A stretch of 64,000 bases of DNA from Rheinheimera texasensis DSM 17496 (GCF_000711985.1 NZ_JONU01000007.1:124001-188000); one strand, 5' to 3'. Shown: positions 1 to 10,273, counted from the first letter of the stretch. The notes: generated by a model not told the origin, from the sequence alone. Made by a program: numbers and translations.

Positions 1-76
1 AGTGCAGCAGCTGGATGCGCAGAACCGGGTCGATGTTGAAGTCGAAGCGGATACCGCGGACGACTCAGAAGAGTAA
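1..76 (+). CDS. gyrA: DNA gyrase subunit A, C-terminal end (partial)
   Basis: Only the last 24 codons and the stop are inside the window, read from base 2. The tail is acidic (…EVEADTADDSEE), as is usual for the extreme C-terminus of proteobacterial GyrA. The identification rests on this tail and on position: gyrA lies immediately upstream of serC in many gammaproteobacteria. A strong terminator follows directly, so serC does not seem to be in the same transcript. Confidence 0.6.
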   Translation, partial: VQQLDAQNRVDVEVEADTADDSEE

Positions 77-83
77 ATTCGAA

Positions 84-106
84 AAGGCACCTGCGGGTGC
101 CTTTTT
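84..106 (+). terminator. Rho-independent terminator after gyrA
   Basis: GGCACC and GGTGCC arms around a short loop, followed by a run of six T. It sits eight bases after the stop codon at 74-76. Confidence 0.85.
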
Positions 107-289
107 TCTGTCTGCGGGTTTCTGCCGGTCGTAAAATGCGATACAGTGAGCCTCATAAATTGAGCCATCCAGATGGCGAAAATTGCTGCAGTGCCGGTAC
201 TTCGATAATAACAAAACCGTCAAAGTCTGCCGCCAGGTCCCAAGCCCGTTTTAATCCGCGAATATTATGTTTGACGCAATGAGGTAAAA

Positions 290-1372
290 ATGACGACCTA
301 TAACTTTTGTGCCGGTCCGGCAATGTTGCCGGTGGAAGTGATGCAGCAAGCGCAGGAAGAGCTGATCAACTGGCATGGCCGGGGTTGTTCCATTATGGAA
401 ATGAGCCATCGTGGCAAAGACTTTATTAAAGTCGCGGCACAGGCAGAGCAAGACTTACGCGATTTATTACAGGTGCCGGCCAATTATAAAGTGCTGTTTA
501 TGCACGGTGGTGGCCGCGGCCAGTTTTCTGCGGTGCCGCTGAATTTACTCAAAGCCGGCCAAAGCGCTGACTACATCGTTTCCGGCGCCTGGTCGAAAGC
601 TGCCGCTGAAGAAGCGCACAAATTTGGCACTATTGCCGTTCAGGGTATTGCGCAGAAAACCGAAGATGGCCTGCGTAGCCTCAAAGCTGCAGCCGACTGG
701 CATCTGGATGCAAAATCGGCTTTTGTGCATTTTTGTCCGAACGAAACCGTCGACGGCCTCGAATTTACTGATTTGCCGCAAACACAGGTGCCACTGGTAG
801 CCGACTTATCTTCAACGATTTTATCGCGGCCTATCGATGTTAGCCGTTATGGCGTCATTTATGCCGGCGCGCAGAAAAATATCGGCCCTTCAGGCCTGAC
901 GTTGGCGCTGGTGCGCGAAGATTTGTTACCGCCAGCCGGAGCGGCAATTCCGGCCGTGCTGGATTATCGTCTGGCGGCCGAAAACGACTCAATGTTTAAC
1001 ACACCGCCGACTTATGCCTGGTATCTGGCCGGGCTGGTCTTCCAGTGGCTAAAGCGTCAGGGCGGCGTCGAAGCAATGGGCAAGCTGAATCAGCTGAAGG
1101 CGCAAACGCTATACAACTATGTCGACCAAAGCGATTTTTATCGCAATGACGTGGATACGCGTTACCGTTCCTGGATGAATGTGCCGTTTTTGCTGGCCGA
1201 TGAGCGCCTCAATGACAAGTTCGTTGCTGAGGCTGAAGCCAACGGTTTATTGGCCTTGAAAGGCCACCGAATGGTGGGGGGCATGCGCGCCAGCATTTAC
1301 AATGCTATGCCGCTGGAAGGCGTGCAGACGCTTGTCACTTTTATGCGTGAATTTGAGCGGGTGAACGGCTGA
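290..1372 (+). CDS. serC: Phosphoserine aminotransferase
   Basis: PLP enzyme that converts 3-phosphohydroxypyruvate plus glutamate to phosphoserine, and acts on the analogous pyridoxine-pathway substrate. It has 360 residues, the normal family length. It opens with [11 protein letters not shown], the class V aminotransferase start typical of SerC, and the PLP lysine lies in [11 protein letters not shown] near residue 196. The ATG at 290 has a GAGG Shine-Dalgarno at 281-284. Its TGA overlaps the aroA ATG by one base (TGATG), so the two genes are translationally coupled, as in the classical serC-aroA operon. Confidence 0.97.
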   Translation: MTTYNFCAGPAMLPVEVMQQAQEELINWHGRGCSIMEMSHRGKDFIKVAAQAEQDLRDLLQVPANYKVLFMHGGGRGQFSAVPLNLLKAGQSADYIVSGAWSKAAAEEAHKFGTIAVQGIAQKTEDGLRSLKAAADWHLDAKSAFVHFCPNETVDGLEFTDLPQTQVPLVADLSSTILSRPIDVSRYGVIYAGAQKNIGPSGLTLALVREDLLPPAGAAIPAVLDYRLAAENDSMFNTPPTYAWYLAGLVFQWLKRQGGVEAMGKLNQLKAQTLYNYVDQSDFYRNDVDTRYRSWMNVPFLLADERLNDKFVAEAEANGLLALKGHRMVGGMRASIYNAMPLEGVQTLVTFMREFERVNG

Positions 1373-2649
1373 TGAAGACCTTAACCCTGCAGAAAATCAA
1401 CGGCGTACAAGGCACAGTACATTTACCGGGTTCAAAAAGTATCTCTAACCGGGTGTTGCTGCTGGCCGCACTGGCAAAGGGCGAAACTCGGATCAGCAAT
1501 CTGCTGCACAGCGACGATATCGAACATATGCTCAATGCACTGACGGCGTTGGGTGTGTCCTATCAGCTGTCTGATTGTAAAAGTAAATGTGTGGTTCAGG
1601 GCCTCGGTGGGTTATTCCATCATCCGGCGCCACTGGAGCTTTTTCTCGGTAATGCCGGCACAGCGATGCGGCCATTAACGGCTGCGCTGGCAGCGTCAAA
1701 TGTGGATGTCACTTTGACTGGCGAGCCACGGATGTACGAGCGGCCTATTGGGCACTTGGTTGACGCGCTGCGCCAGCTTGGCGCCGATATCAGCTATTTG
1801 CAGCAAGACGGTTTCCCGCCGCTGCAGATCCGTGGCAAAGCCTTAAGCGGTGGCACTGTAAAAATTGATGGTAGTATTTCCAGCCAGTTTTTAACTGCTG
1901 TGCTGATGGTTGCACCTTTATTAGCAGATGACAGTGAAATCGAGATCGTGGGTGACTTGGTATCTAAACCCTATATCGATATCACACTGGCACTGATGAG
2001 CCGCTTTGGTGTGACTATCGATAACCAGAATTATCAGAAGTTTGTCATTGCCGGCCGCCAACAATATGTCTCTCCGGGCAACTGGCTGGTTGAAGGCGAC
2101 GCATCGTCTGCCAGTTATTTCCTTGCCGCAGCGGCCATTGGCGGCAGTGTCAAAGTCACTGGTATCGGCAAACACGCAGTGCAAGGCGACATTCGCTTTG
2201 CTGATGCGCTGGAAGCGATGGGCGCGACCGTGGAATGGGGCGATGACTATATTTCGGTTACGCGAAACCAATTAAATGGCATCGATCGTGATTACAACGC
2301 CATTCCTGATGCGGCTATGACCATTGCTACGACAGCGTTATTCGCTAAAGGACCGACGCTGATCCGAAACGTCTATAACTGGCGCGTCAAAGAAACAGAC
2401 CGTTTGCATGCGATGGCGACGGAACTGCGTAAAGTCGGTGCCGAAGTGGAAGAAGGCGAAGACTACCTGAAAGTGACGCCACCGGCTCAGATCCAACACG
2501 CCAGTATCGCCACTTACAATGACCATCGCATGGCCATGTGTTTCTCAATGTTGGCTTTTGCCGATTGTGGTGTGACTATTGAAGATCCGGATTGCACCCG
2601 CAAAACATTTCCGCAGTATTTTGAAGTGTTTAACGGCTTAGCAACCTAA
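1372..2649 (+). CDS. aroA: 3-phosphoshikimate 1-carboxyvinyltransferase (EPSP synthase)
   Basis: Sixth step of the shikimate pathway: transfers enolpyruvyl from PEP to shikimate-3-phosphate. It has 425 residues, the usual class I length. Visible signatures are [10 protein letters not shown] near residue 19, [11 protein letters not shown] near 92 and NDHRMAM near 385, which include the substrate-binding Lys and Arg residues. It is coupled to serC through a one-base overlap and ends before a strong hairpin terminator. Confidence 0.97.
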   Translation: MKTLTLQKINGVQGTVHLPGSKSISNRVLLLAALAKGETRISNLLHSDDIEHMLNALTALGVSYQLSDCKSKCVVQGLGGLFHHPAPLELFLGNAGTAMRPLTAALAASNVDVTLTGEPRMYERPIGHLVDALRQLGADISYLQQDGFPPLQIRGKALSGGTVKIDGSISSQFLTAVLMVAPLLADDSEIEIVGDLVSKPYIDITLALMSRFGVTIDNQNYQKFVIAGRQQYVSPGNWLVEGDASSASYFLAAAAIGGSVKVTGIGKHAVQGDIRFADALEAMGATVEWGDDYISVTRNQLNGIDRDYNAIPDAAMTIATTALFAKGPTLIRNVYNWRVKETDRLHAMATELRKVGAEVEEGEDYLKVTPPAQIQHASIATYNDHRMAMCFSMLAFADCGVTIEDPDCTRKTFPQYFEVFNGLAT

Positions 2650-2679
2650 AACGCGTAACCAATATCAAGTGACGCTAAG

Positions 2680-2713
2680 GCGCGGTTTTTCTTAGAGAAA
2701 CCGCGCTTTTTTT
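2680..2713 (+). terminator. Rho-independent terminator after aroA
   Basis: GCGCGGTTT pairs with AAACCGCGC around a nine-base loop and is followed by a run of seven T. Confidence 0.9.
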
Positions 2714-2725
2714 AACATTTGTCTG

Positions 2726-2731
2726 TATAAT
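2726..2731 (+). promoter_or_regulatory. Probable -10 element of cmk promoter
   Basis: A perfect TATAAT lies 39 bases before the cmk start and just after the aroA terminator. The matching -35 position is poor, so this is a tentative call based on the -10 box and its placement. Confidence 0.45.
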
Positions 2732-2770
2732 GCCGGCCTTTAGTGGTTTTACCAGTTATCTGGAGGCAGC

Positions 2771-3454
2771 ATGCAGAGTATTCCGGTCATCACGATTGAC
2801 GGCCCCGGCGGTTCCGGTAAAGGCACAATTTGCCGTCTGGTCGCCCAACAATTAGGCTGGCACCTGCTCGACAGCGGCGCAATCTACCGGGTACTGGCGC
2901 TTGCAGCTATTCATCACGACATCGCTGCCGATGACGAAGAAGCACTGCAACCACTGGCTGCACACCTGGATGTTCAGTTTAACTCGGACGATGCCGGCAA
3001 TGTGCGTATTACGCTCGAAGGCGAAAACGTCACTCATACTATCCGCACCGAAGAAGTCGGCTCCGTTGCCTCAAAAATTGCCTCATTACCACGCGTCCGA
3101 GAAGCCTTATTACGCCGCCAACGCGCCTTCCGCGAAGCTCCGGGTTTAGTCGCCGACGGCCGTGATATGGGGACTGTGGTTTTCCCTGGTGCTGAAGTAA
3201 AAATCTTCTTGACCGCCGCGGCTGAAGAGCGCGCCAGACGGCGTTATTTAGAGTTGAAACAAAAGGGCCATGATGTTAACATCGGCGACCTTTTGAGCGA
3301 AATTCAGGCAAGGGACGAGCGCGATATGAATCGTGCGGTGGCGCCGCTGAAACCGGCTGCTGATGCGTACCTGCTGGATTCGACCGATAAATCTATTGAA
3401 CAAGTGTTGGCAGAAGTCCTGAGCTTCATGAAGAAGCAGTTGAACCAGGCCTGA
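2771..3454 (+). CDS. cmk: Cytidylate kinase
   Basis: Phosphorylates CMP and dCMP with ATP. It has 227 residues, typical for the long proteobacterial form. The P-loop GPGGSGKGT is at about residues 11-19, and [13 protein letters not shown] in mid-protein is the CMP-binding signature of the family. The Shine-Dalgarno TGGAGG precedes the ATG by four bases. cmk directly upstream of rpsA is a conserved arrangement. Confidence 0.97.
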   Translation: MQSIPVITIDGPGGSGKGTICRLVAQQLGWHLLDSGAIYRVLALAAIHHDIAADDEEALQPLAAHLDVQFNSDDAGNVRITLEGENVTHTIRTEEVGSVASKIASLPRVREALLRRQRAFREAPGLVADGRDMGTVVFPGAEVKIFLTAAAEERARRRYLELKQKGHDVNIGDLLSEIQARDERDMNRAVAPLKPAADAYLLDSTDKSIEQVLAEVLSFMKKQLNQA

Positions 3455-3554
3455 CATTACTTTGGACAGCCGCAGACATGGATGCCTCGCGGTAAATTAA
3501 GCAACCCCACCCAATATGGACCTAAGGTGGAGCAACTAACCGAAACAGTGAAAA

Positions 3555-5228
3555 ATGACTGAAAATTTTGCACAATTATTTGAGGAAAGCCTCAAGACTA
3601 TCGAAACTCGCCCAGGTTCAATCGTTAAGGGCACTATCGTAGCAATCCACAAAGACGTAGTACTGGTTGACGCCGGTCTGAAATCTGAAGCTGCGATCCC
3701 GGTTGAACAATTCAAAAACCTGGCTGGCGAAGTTGAAGTGAACGTTGGTGACATCATCGACGTAGCTCTGGACGCAGTTGAAGATGGTTTCGGTGAGACA
3801 TTACTGTCTCGCGAAAAAGCCAAACGTCACGAGTCCTGGGTACGCCTGGAAAAAGCTTGTGAAGAAAAAGCCACCGTTATCGGTGTTATCACTGGCAAAG
3901 TTAAAGGCGGTTTCACTGTCGAAGTTGACGGTATCCGTGCATTCCTGCCTGGTTCATTAGTCGATGTCCGTCCAGTACGTGACACGCTGCACTTAGAACA
4001 CAAAGAACTTGAGTTCAAAGTCATCAAATTAGATCAGAAGCGTAACAACGTTGTAGTTTCTCGCCGCGCTGTTATCGAATCTGAAAGCTCAGCTGAGCGC
4101 GATACTCTGCTGCAAAACCTGGAAGAAGGCATGGAAGTCAAAGGTATCGTTAAGAACCTGACTGACTACGGTGCATTCGTTGACCTGGGTGGCGTAGACG
4201 GCTTACTGCACATCACTGACATGGCTTGGAAACGCGTTAAGCACCCAAGCGAAATCGTCAATGTTGGCGACGAAATCCCGGTAAAAGTTCTGAAGTTCGA
4301 CCGCGAGAAGCAACGTGTTTCTCTGGGTCTGAAACAGATGGGCGAAGATCCATGGGCAGCTATCGCTTCTCGTTACCCAGAAGGTGCTCGCATCACTGGT
4401 CGCGTAACCAACCTGACCGATTACGGCTGCTTCGTTGAAATCGAAGAAGGCGTTGAAGGTCTGGTACACGTTTCAGAAATGGACTGGACCAACAAAAACA
4501 TCCACCCATCTAAAGTTGTTAACTTAGGTGATTCAGTGGAAGTTATGGTTCTGGAAATCGACGAAGAACGTCGTCGTATTTCTTTAGGTCTGAAACAGTG
4601 CAAAGCCAACCCATGGGAAGAGTTTGCTAAAGGCTTCAACAAAGGCGACCGCGTTTCCGGTAAGATCAAGTCAATCACTGACTTCGGTATCTTCATTGGT
4701 CTGGACGGCGGCATTGACGGCCTGGTTCACCTGTCAGACATCAGCTGGAATTCAACAGGCGAAGACGCCGTACGTGAATTCAAGAAAGGCGACGAAGTGT
4801 CTGCCGTTGTTCTGCAAGTTGACCCAGAGCGCGAGCGTATCTCTTTAGGCATCAAGCAATTAGACGAAGACCCGTTCAACGGCTATCTTGCTGATAACAA
4901 AAAAGGTGCTATCGTTAAAGGTACAGTAACTGCAGTTGACGCGAAAGGCGCGACAGTATTACTGGAAGGCGGCGTAGAAGGTTATGTTCGCGTTTCTGAT
5001 ATCGCTCGTGAGCGTATCGAAGACGCAACTACTGCGCTGAAAGTAGGTGAAGAAGTTGAAGCTCGCCTGATGGGTGTTGACCGCAAAAACCGCGTGATCA
5101 GCCTGTCAATCAAAGCCAAGTTCGAAGCTGAAGAGAAAGAAGCGTTAGAATCAATCAAGCAGGACGATTCTGCTTTTGGTGGTAACGCAATGGCTGAAGC
5201 ATTCAAAGCAGCTCAGAAATCTGAGTAA
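3555..5228 (+). CDS. rpsA: 30S ribosomal protein S1
   Basis: Large RNA-binding ribosomal protein needed for translation of mRNAs with weak Shine-Dalgarno sequences. It has 557 residues, like E. coli S1. Six S1 (OB-fold) repeats follow in tandem, and the central four each carry the [20 protein letters not shown]-type strand pattern with a GLVH or GLLH motif. The start [13 protein letters not shown] matches the family. No clear Shine-Dalgarno lies before the ATG. In E. coli this unusual leader lets S1 repress its own translation, and I infer the same here. Codon choice appears strongly biased, as expected for a highly expressed gene. Confidence 0.98.
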   Translation: MTENFAQLFEESLKTIETRPGSIVKGTIVAIHKDVVLVDAGLKSEAAIPVEQFKNLAGEVEVNVGDIIDVALDAVEDGFGETLLSREKAKRHESWVRLEKACEEKATVIGVITGKVKGGFTVEVDGIRAFLPGSLVDVRPVRDTLHLEHKELEFKVIKLDQKRNNVVVSRRAVIESESSAERDTLLQNLEEGMEVKGIVKNLTDYGAFVDLGGVDGLLHITDMAWKRVKHPSEIVNVGDEIPVKVLKFDREKQRVSLGLKQMGEDPWAAIASRYPEGARITGRVTNLTDYGCFVEIEEGVEGLVHVSEMDWTNKNIHPSKVVNLGDSVEVMVLEIDEERRRISLGLKQCKANPWEEFAKGFNKGDRVSGKIKSITDFGIFIGLDGGIDGLVHLSDISWNSTGEDAVREFKKGDEVSAVVLQVDPERERISLGIKQLDEDPFNGYLADNKKGAIVKGTVTAVDAKGATVLLEGGVEGYVRVSDIARERIEDATTALKVGEEVEARLMGVDRKNRVISLSIKAKFEAEEKEALESIKQDDSAFGGNAMAEAFKAAQKSE

Positions 5229-5238
5229 TTGATGCAAG

Positions 5239-5274
5239 CCGGTCGGTTGGGGCATTTGCCTCAACCGGCATTTT
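5239..5274 (+). terminator. Hairpin between rpsA and ihfB
   Basis: CGGTTGGGGC pairs with GCCTCAACCG, with one G:T wobble, followed by TTTT. It is a modest terminator or attenuator that would lower ihfB relative to rpsA. Confidence 0.55.
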
Positions 5275-5300
5275 CCAGCAACAGTGTAAGCGGAGTCCTT

Positions 5301-5585
5301 ATGACCAAATCTGAGTTGATCGAAAAGTTAGCAACTGATTTTCCTCATATCCAGGTAAAAGATGTTGAGTCCGCCGTTAAAGAAATTCTCGAGCAAATGG
5401 CCGGTTCTCTCGCTGCGAACGAGCGCATTGAGATCCGCGGTTTCGGTAGTTTCTCCTTACACTTCAGAGCTCCACGGGTAGGTCGCAATCCGAAAACCGG
5501 CGACAAAGTTGAACTTGACGGTAAATACGTCCCGCATTTTAAACCAGGTAAAGAATTACGCGACCGCGTCAAAGAAAATACCTGA
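5301..5585 (+). CDS. ihfB: Integration host factor subunit beta
   Basis: DNA-bending HU/IHF-family protein that pairs with IHF-alpha. I start it at the ATG at 5301 ([11 protein letters not shown], 94 residues), which matches E. coli IhfB in length and sequence and has CGGAG five bases upstream. An in-frame start at 5229 would add 24 unrelated residues that run through the intergenic hairpin. The beta-arm motif GRNPKTGD, including the intercalating proline, is at about residues 61-68. It lies between rpsA and lapA, the conserved order. Confidence 0.96.
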   Translation: MTKSELIEKLATDFPHIQVKDVESAVKEILEQMAGSLAANERIEIRGFGSFSLHFRAPRVGRNPKTGDKVELDGKYVPHFKPGKELRDRVKENT

Positions 5586-5629
5586 GTCTTGTCCGCGCTG
5601 ATGCAGCGACGGTGCTAACGGAGCCGAGT

Positions 5630-5872
5630 TTGAGAAAGCTGATTTTTTTCCTGTGTTTTTCTGTGCTCATCCTGATTGGTCTGTTTTTCGGCTCAATCAA
5701 CCAGCAAGTCGCTGAATTAAACTATTTTATTGCCAAAGCTGAGCTGCGGGTTGTCGATATCGCCCTGTTATTTTTACTGCTCGGCTTTGCCATCGGTCTG
5801 AGCCTGTCTTTGACAATTCTGGTGAAGTTGCGTACCAAACGCTGGATTAACCGGGCGATGAGCAAGACCTGA
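5630..5872 (+). CDS. lapA: Lipopolysaccharide assembly protein A
   Basis: Small inner-membrane protein that works with LapB in controlling LpxC and LPS synthesis. It has two hydrophobic segments, at about residues 2-20 and 38-62, joined by a short polar loop, followed by a basic tail: the DUF1049/YciS layout. I choose the TTG at 5630 (LRKLIFFLCF) because CGGAG at 5619-5623 sits six bases ahead of it. A GTG at 5612 is in frame but would precede that Shine-Dalgarno. The next gene starts four bases after its stop. Confidence 0.85.
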   Translation: MRKLIFFLCFSVLILIGLFFGSINQQVAELNYFIAKAELRVVDIALLFLLLGFAIGLSLSLTILVKLRTKRWINRAMSKT

Positions 5873-5876
5873 TCCT

Positions 5877-7007
5877 ATGCTTGAACTGCTATTTCTGTTG
5901 TTGCCTGTTGCCGCCGCTTATGGCTGGTTTTTTGGCCGCAACAGTCTGCGGCAGGAAGAGCTGAAAAACAAAGCAAACGTCGCGAAAAACCTGTCCTCCG
6001 GGTTAAATTTCCTGCTGACCGATCAGGAAGACAAAGCGATTGAGCAGCTGCTGCAATTGCTCGATATCGAAGCTGCGACTATTGATACCTATCTGGCACT
6101 GGCCAACTTATTCCGGCGCAAGGGCGATTGGGATAAAGCTATCCGCATTCATGAAAAATTACACCAGTTAAAGCTCCCCAAAGCACAGGCCCAGCAGATT
6201 CAGCTGGAACTGGCGAAAGACTATTTTTCCGCCGGTTTGTATGACCGCGCTGAAAGTTTATTGCGAAAGCTGGTTGATAGCGACCCGTTGCAGGAAACCG
6301 CGTTAAAACAACTATTTGCCATTTTTGTCGTGACGCATGACTGGCATAAGGCTGCTGATTTTGCGCCGCAAGTGGATAAAACTGATTCGCGTTCGTTGCG
6401 GATTGCGCTCGCCAATATGCGCTGCGAAGACCAGAAAAAGCCGATGGATGTGATGGCGCTACGTATTTTGGCGCAAAAATATCCGCAGGCAATTAGGCCA
6501 AGGCTGCAGCTGGCAAGAAAACTATTAGCCGAGCAGTCATTGGCCGACGCCGCTGTGGCCTATAAATCGGTGCTGACACAAAAACCACAGTGGGCTGCTG
6601 ATATTCTGCCGGAACTACAACGCTGCCAATTGCCGGAAGACGAGTGGTATCCGTTGTTAAGCCAGCTGGTACACAAAAATAAAAACATCACAGCCACTAT
6701 CTTTATGTGCGACTGGCTGGTGCAGACCGGCTCGCCTGCGGCGGGTGAACAGCTGCTGCTGGAAAAACTGCAGCAACAGCCGAATATTCGTTTATTCCAG
6801 CGGTTGCTGCAAATCAGGCAGCTAAATCAGCCAACGCAGATGGAAGCCCTACAGGCCATCGACGGCCTGGTGCGCGCCTATCTTGATACGAAAATCCTGT
6901 ATAGCTGCCGCAATTGCGGTTTTAAAACCCGGCAGCAATACTGGTTATGTCCGTCCTGCCAGCAATGGGAGACGGTTGAACCTCTGGGCGGCATTGACGG
7001 CCGCTAA
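5877..7007 (+). CDS. lapB: Lipopolysaccharide assembly protein B
   Basis: Membrane-anchored TPR protein that brings LpxC to FtsH, so setting LPS levels. It has 376 residues, slightly shorter than E. coli LapB. An N-terminal hydrophobic anchor (about residues 1-19) is followed by tetratricopeptide helices through about residue 330. It ends in a rubredoxin-type zinc site, CRNCGF…CPSC, near residues 342-362, the signature of the family. It is directly downstream of lapA, as in E. coli yciS-yciM-pyrF. Confidence 0.95.
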   Translation: MLELLFLLLPVAAAYGWFFGRNSLRQEELKNKANVAKNLSSGLNFLLTDQEDKAIEQLLQLLDIEAATIDTYLALANLFRRKGDWDKAIRIHEKLHQLKLPKAQAQQIQLELAKDYFSAGLYDRAESLLRKLVDSDPLQETALKQLFAIFVVTHDWHKAADFAPQVDKTDSRSLRIALANMRCEDQKKPMDVMALRILAQKYPQAIRPRLQLARKLLAEQSLADAAVAYKSVLTQKPQWAADILPELQRCQLPEDEWYPLLSQLVHKNKNITATIFMCDWLVQTGSPAAGEQLLLEKLQQQPNIRLFQRLLQIRQLNQPTQMEALQAIDGLVRAYLDTKILYSCRNCGFKTRQQYWLCPSCQQWETVEPLGGIDGR

Positions 7008-7038
7008 TCTTGCCCTTTCTGTTAGTGGAATTATCGTT

Positions 7039-7740
7039 ATGCAATTAAGCCCTGTTGTGGTGGCGCTGGATTATGAAGACCAAGGCGCAGCATTAAATCT
7101 GGTGAGCCAGCTTGACCCAACTCTGTGCCGGTTAAAAGTCGGCAAAGAGATGTTTACCCATTTCGGCCCCGATTTTGTCCGTGAACTACAACAACGCCGC
7201 TTTGACGTGTTCCTCGATTTAAAATTTCACGATATTCCAAACACAGTAGCAAAAGCGGTAAAAGCCGCGGCAGATCTTGGCGTCTGGATGGTCAACGTGC
7301 ATGCCAGTGGCGGTAGCCGGATGATGGTGGCGGCACGTGAAGCACTGCAAAGCTATGGCGCTGACAAGCCACTGCTGATTGCCGTGACTGTGTTGACGTC
7401 GATGGAGCAGGCTGATTTACTCGAATTGGGCATCACCTTGACGCCTGAACAGCAGGTGCTGAAACTTGCGGGCCTGACGCAGCAAGCGGGCTTGGACGGC
7501 GTGGTCTGTTCAGCGCATGAAGCAAGCCTGCTGAAACAGCAATTTGGTAAAGAATTTCAATTAGTTACGCCTGGTATTCGCCCGGCATTTGCCGGTGCGG
7601 ATGACCAAAAACGCGTGATGACGCCGGCACAAGCTGTCGCTGTGGGTGTTGATTATATGGTGATTGGCCGGCCTATTACCAAAGCGGCTGATCCGCTGGC
7701 CGCTTTACAGGCGATTTATCGGGAATTAAGCGCGGTTTAA
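7039..7740 (+). CDS. pyrF: Orotidine 5'-phosphate decarboxylase
   Basis: Last step of UMP synthesis, decarboxylating OMP. I use the ATG at 7039 ([12 protein letters not shown]), giving 233 residues, the E. coli size. An in-frame start further upstream would run through the end of lapB. The catalytic signature [12 protein letters not shown] (Asp-x-Lys-x-x-Asp) is at about residues 58-69, and the phosphate-binding end VIGRPIT lies near 211. The order lapA-lapB-pyrF is conserved. Confidence 0.97.
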   Translation: MQLSPVVVALDYEDQGAALNLVSQLDPTLCRLKVGKEMFTHFGPDFVRELQQRRFDVFLDLKFHDIPNTVAKAVKAAADLGVWMVNVHASGGSRMMVAAREALQSYGADKPLLIAVTVLTSMEQADLLELGITLTPEQQVLKLAGLTQQAGLDGVVCSAHEASLLKQQFGKEFQLVTPGIRPAFAGADDQKRVMTPAQAVAVGVDYMVIGRPITKAADPLAALQAIYRELSAV

Positions 7741-7763
7741 ACCGCTCTCAGAAGGATGTTTTA

Positions 7764-9482
7764 TTGGATGCAGTCAACCTCAATATTCTGATATTCGGTG
7801 CGCTGTTCACGGTCAGTATCATTGCAACCTTGATCTCAGCGCGCTTTGGCGCGCCTTTGTTGCTGATCTTTCTGGTGATGGGCATGCTGGCTGGTGAAGA
7901 TGGGGTCTTGGGCATTCAATTTGCAAATCCCGATGTGGCGCTGCTGATTGGTTCAGTCGCGCTGGTCATTATCTTATTTGACGGCGGGATGCGCACGCAT
8001 CCTGACCGGGTCAAAGTTGTGTTAGCGCCTTCGGCGGCGCTCGCGACTGTCGGCGTTGTCATTACCTGTCTGATTTTGGGCCTTGCGGCCATGTATCTGT
8101 TTAAGCTCACCTTGTTAGAAGGCTTGTTGCTTGGGGCTATTTTAAGCTCGACCGACGCTGCTGCGGTGTTTTCTATTTTTCAGTCGGCCGGGCTTAATAT
8201 CAAAGAGCGGGTGGCGTCGACACTGGAAATAGAGTCGGGCAGTAACGACCCGATGGCGGTGATGCTGACATTTACACTGGTCAGTGTGGTCGCAGGTGAA
8301 GCAGCGCTTGGCTGGAGCACCATGCTGGTTTTTGTGCAGCAGGCGTTGGTTGGCGCTTTGTTCGGCTGGGGCGGTGGCAGGTCGCTGATTTGGCTTTGCC
8401 GTAAGTTACCGTTAAGCCCGGCGTTCTTCCCGTTATTTGCTATTTCCTGTGCTTTGTTGCTGTACGGTCTGACTAACCAGTTTGGCGGTAGTGGATTTTT
8501 GGCCGTGTACCTTGCTGGTTTTCTGGTGGGCAATGCGCGGCTTGCCCCAGTTCAACATATTCTGCGTTTGCAGGATGGTTTGGCATGGCTTAGTCAAATC
8601 ATCATGTTTTTGATGTTGGGTTTGCTGGTGACACCAACGGATCTGCTGGACTATCTGCTGCCAGCTATCGCACTGGCGCTGGTGATGATTTTCGTCGCGC
8701 GGCCGCTTGCTGTGGTGCTGAGCCTGCTGCCGTTTCATTTCCCCAAACGTGACCAGATTTTTATCAGCTGGGTAGGGCTGCGCGGCGCTGTGCCGATTAT
8801 CCTCGCTTTAATTCCCTGGCTTGCCGGCGTGCCGAATAAAGATTTGTACTTTAACGTGGCGTTTTTCGTAGTGATTGTATCGCTGTTAATTCAGGGTTGG
8901 TCGATAGCACCGGTCGCGCGTTGGTTAAAACTGGAAGTACCAAAAGCCCCTGGTGCAGATTATGTGATGCCGCTGGAAGTCGCACAAAGCAAAGACGTGC
9001 TGCAGGTGTTGGCGTATCAGGTCAACGCCGATTCACCGGTACTCGATACCGACTGGACCATGTTACCGGTGCCATCCTCAGTGCAGTTTTTAGGCATAGT
9101 TCGAAATGGTGAATGGATCCAATGTCTGGATTGCACGCGTTTTAAAGCCAACGACACACTGATGGTGATGGCTAAGGCTGCCGACAGCGCTGTAGTCAGT
9201 GAAGTGCTGTCTAGTTACGCGGCTGAAGCCAGCCAGAGCAAACAAGACTTCTTCGGTGAATTTGTCCTCAACGGTCAAATCACACTGGCCGATTTGGGCG
9301 CGTTCTACACCATAGATTTTGGTCAGTTAGACCCAACACAATCCATTTCAGATTATATCAGCGCGCGCTTTTTCCGCCGCGTCGTGGTTGGTGACGACGT
9401 CCAGCTCGACCAACTCATTCTGACTGTGCGGCAAATCGATGAACAAGACCGTATTTTGCAGGTTGGTATTAAACCGGCTTGA
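7764..9482 (+). CDS. nhaP2: K+/H+ antiporter, NhaP2/CvrA type
   Basis: Inner-membrane cation:proton antiporter of the CPA1 family, probably exporting K+. It has 572 residues, against 578 in E. coli CvrA. About twelve membrane segments cover residues 8-385 and include SSTDAAAVFS and ESGSNDPMAV, with the conserved Asp residues of CPA transporters. A TrkA-C-like domain and a CorC-like C-terminal domain follow. It starts with TTG at 7764, supported by AGAAGGA at 7750-7756. The ATG at 7768 is out of frame. It stands alone after pyrF. Confidence 0.9.
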   Translation: MDAVNLNILIFGALFTVSIIATLISARFGAPLLLIFLVMGMLAGEDGVLGIQFANPDVALLIGSVALVIILFDGGMRTHPDRVKVVLAPSAALATVGVVITCLILGLAAMYLFKLTLLEGLLLGAILSSTDAAAVFSIFQSAGLNIKERVASTLEIESGSNDPMAVMLTFTLVSVVAGEAALGWSTMLVFVQQALVGALFGWGGGRSLIWLCRKLPLSPAFFPLFAISCALLLYGLTNQFGGSGFLAVYLAGFLVGNARLAPVQHILRLQDGLAWLSQIIMFLMLGLLVTPTDLLDYLLPAIALALVMIFVARPLAVVLSLLPFHFPKRDQIFISWVGLRGAVPIILALIPWLAGVPNKDLYFNVAFFVVIVSLLIQGWSIAPVARWLKLEVPKAPGADYVMPLEVAQSKDVLQVLAYQVNADSPVLDTDWTMLPVPSSVQFLGIVRNGEWIQCLDCTRFKANDTLMVMAKAADSAVVSEVLSSYAAEASQSKQDFFGEFVLNGQITLADLGAFYTIDFGQLDPTQSISDYISARFFRRVVVGDDVQLDQLILTVRQIDEQDRILQVGIKPA

Positions 9483-9620
9483 TAACCGGTGTTTTACAGG
9501 TATCTGTAAGTGGTGCTTTAGGAAAGTTATTCATTGGTTTCCTTAGCCTTGCATTTGGCAGCATCATACATTTTGTTTTTAATCAATCTCGATGAAAATT
9601 AAAGGTCATATTTTTTCAGT

Positions 9621-9710
9621 GAGGAAGCTTCGCTTCAGCGGCCAGCTGCACTGGCCTTGGGTTACCGCGCTCCGCGCTTCATCAGGGGGCTTTGCCCCCT
9701 AATAACCCCA
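9621..9710. repeat. Multi-hairpin intergenic element
   Basis: Several perfect short stems follow one another: GAAGC/GCTTC (9624-9636), GGCCAG/CTGGCC (9640-9656), and AGGGGGC/GCCCCCT (9684-9700). The last is enclosed by GGGTTA/TAACCC (9659-9664 with 9703-9708), with a GC-rich palindromic patch between. It has no coding potential that I can see. It resembles dispersed intergenic repeats, but no second copy is visible in this window, so its class is unknown. The rest of 9483-9775 holds only the terminator that follows. Confidence 0.5.
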
Positions 9711-9744
9711 GCCCGTTTTCGTTGATACCTCAGACCCAGAAGCA

Positions 9745-9773
9745 AAAAAGGCCCGATTGGGCCTTTTTGTTTG
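9745..9773. terminator. Bidirectional terminator between nhaP2 and brnA
   Basis: AAAAAGGCCC pairs with GGGCCTTTTT around GATT. It is A-rich on the left and T-rich on the right, so it can stop both convergent genes. Confidence 0.85.
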
Positions 9774-9775
9774 AG

Positions 9776-10069
9776 TCACTTTATGCGGATTTCGTTCGGG
9801 TCATGCTCAGCTAACCAGTCCAGCAAGGCTTTATCCATCCTAGTCTGCCAGCCAGTACCGGTGGCCTTGAACTTATTAATCACTTCCTGACTATAACGAA
9901 CAGACACCAGTTGCTTTACAGGCTCTTTTTGCTGACCGCGTCCGCGGCCAGACAAAGTCGAGCGTAAAGCCGCAGGCAAACCAGCAAAAGACACTGATTT
10001 TTCCACATCACCGGCAGACCACTCTGGATTCTCGCCCAGTGGCAGGTCAGACACTGCTGGTTTTTTCAT
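9776..10069 (-). CDS. brnA: BrnA-family antitoxin
   Basis: Antitoxin and autorepressor of BrnT/BrnA type II toxin-antitoxin systems. It has 97 residues. The C-terminal half, VSVRYSQEVINKFKATGTGWQ then MDKALLDWL, is the ribbon-helix-helix signature of BrnA (about residues 54-90). The N-terminal part is polar and would be the toxin-binding segment. The ATG overlaps the end of the adjoining toxin reading frame, as in intact brnTA operons. The toxin gene here is broken, so this is probably an orphan antitoxin. Confidence 0.82.
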   Translation of the reverse strand: MKKPAVSDLPLGENPEWSAGDVEKSVSFAGLPAALRSTLSGRGRGQQKEPVKQLVSVRYSQEVINKFKATGTGWQTRMDKALLDWLAEHDPNEIRIK

Positions 10070-10260
10070 ATTCGACTACCTCTCGCTTATTCGCTTTGCG
10101 AAAGCTGATGACGCGAATGCCACCGGCGATTTCAGTAAACACAAGGGCATGCACACGGCCAACACATCCGATTTGGCAGGCCCAGCGCCCGAATTCGGGT
10201 TTCGCCATAGTCTTGGCGCTCATCAATCAGATAACGCGCTGACTAGAATTCAAATTCAAC
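10047..10260 (-). pseudogene. brnT: brnT toxin remnant (internal deletion and frameshift)
   Basis: Degenerate gene for a BrnT (DUF497) ribonuclease toxin. Reading leftward, a piece encoding YLIDERQDYGETR is followed, in a frame shifted by one base at about 10191-10196, by VHALVFTEIAGGIRVISFRKANKREVVEYE. These are the typical C-terminal motifs of BrnT. An in-frame stop (TAG) at 10243-10245 precedes the first piece. At 10246-10260 a short EFEF-coding stretch resembles the BrnT N-terminus, so about 40 central codons seem deleted. The frame ends inside brnA. Confidence 0.75.
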
Positions 10261-10273
10261 AGCTTTTGACAAA

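Noticed and set aside
5229-5585. Longer N-terminus for IHF-beta
   Set aside because: The 24 extra residues are encoded by the intergenic hairpin and do not match the family. The internal ATG has a good Shine-Dalgarno.
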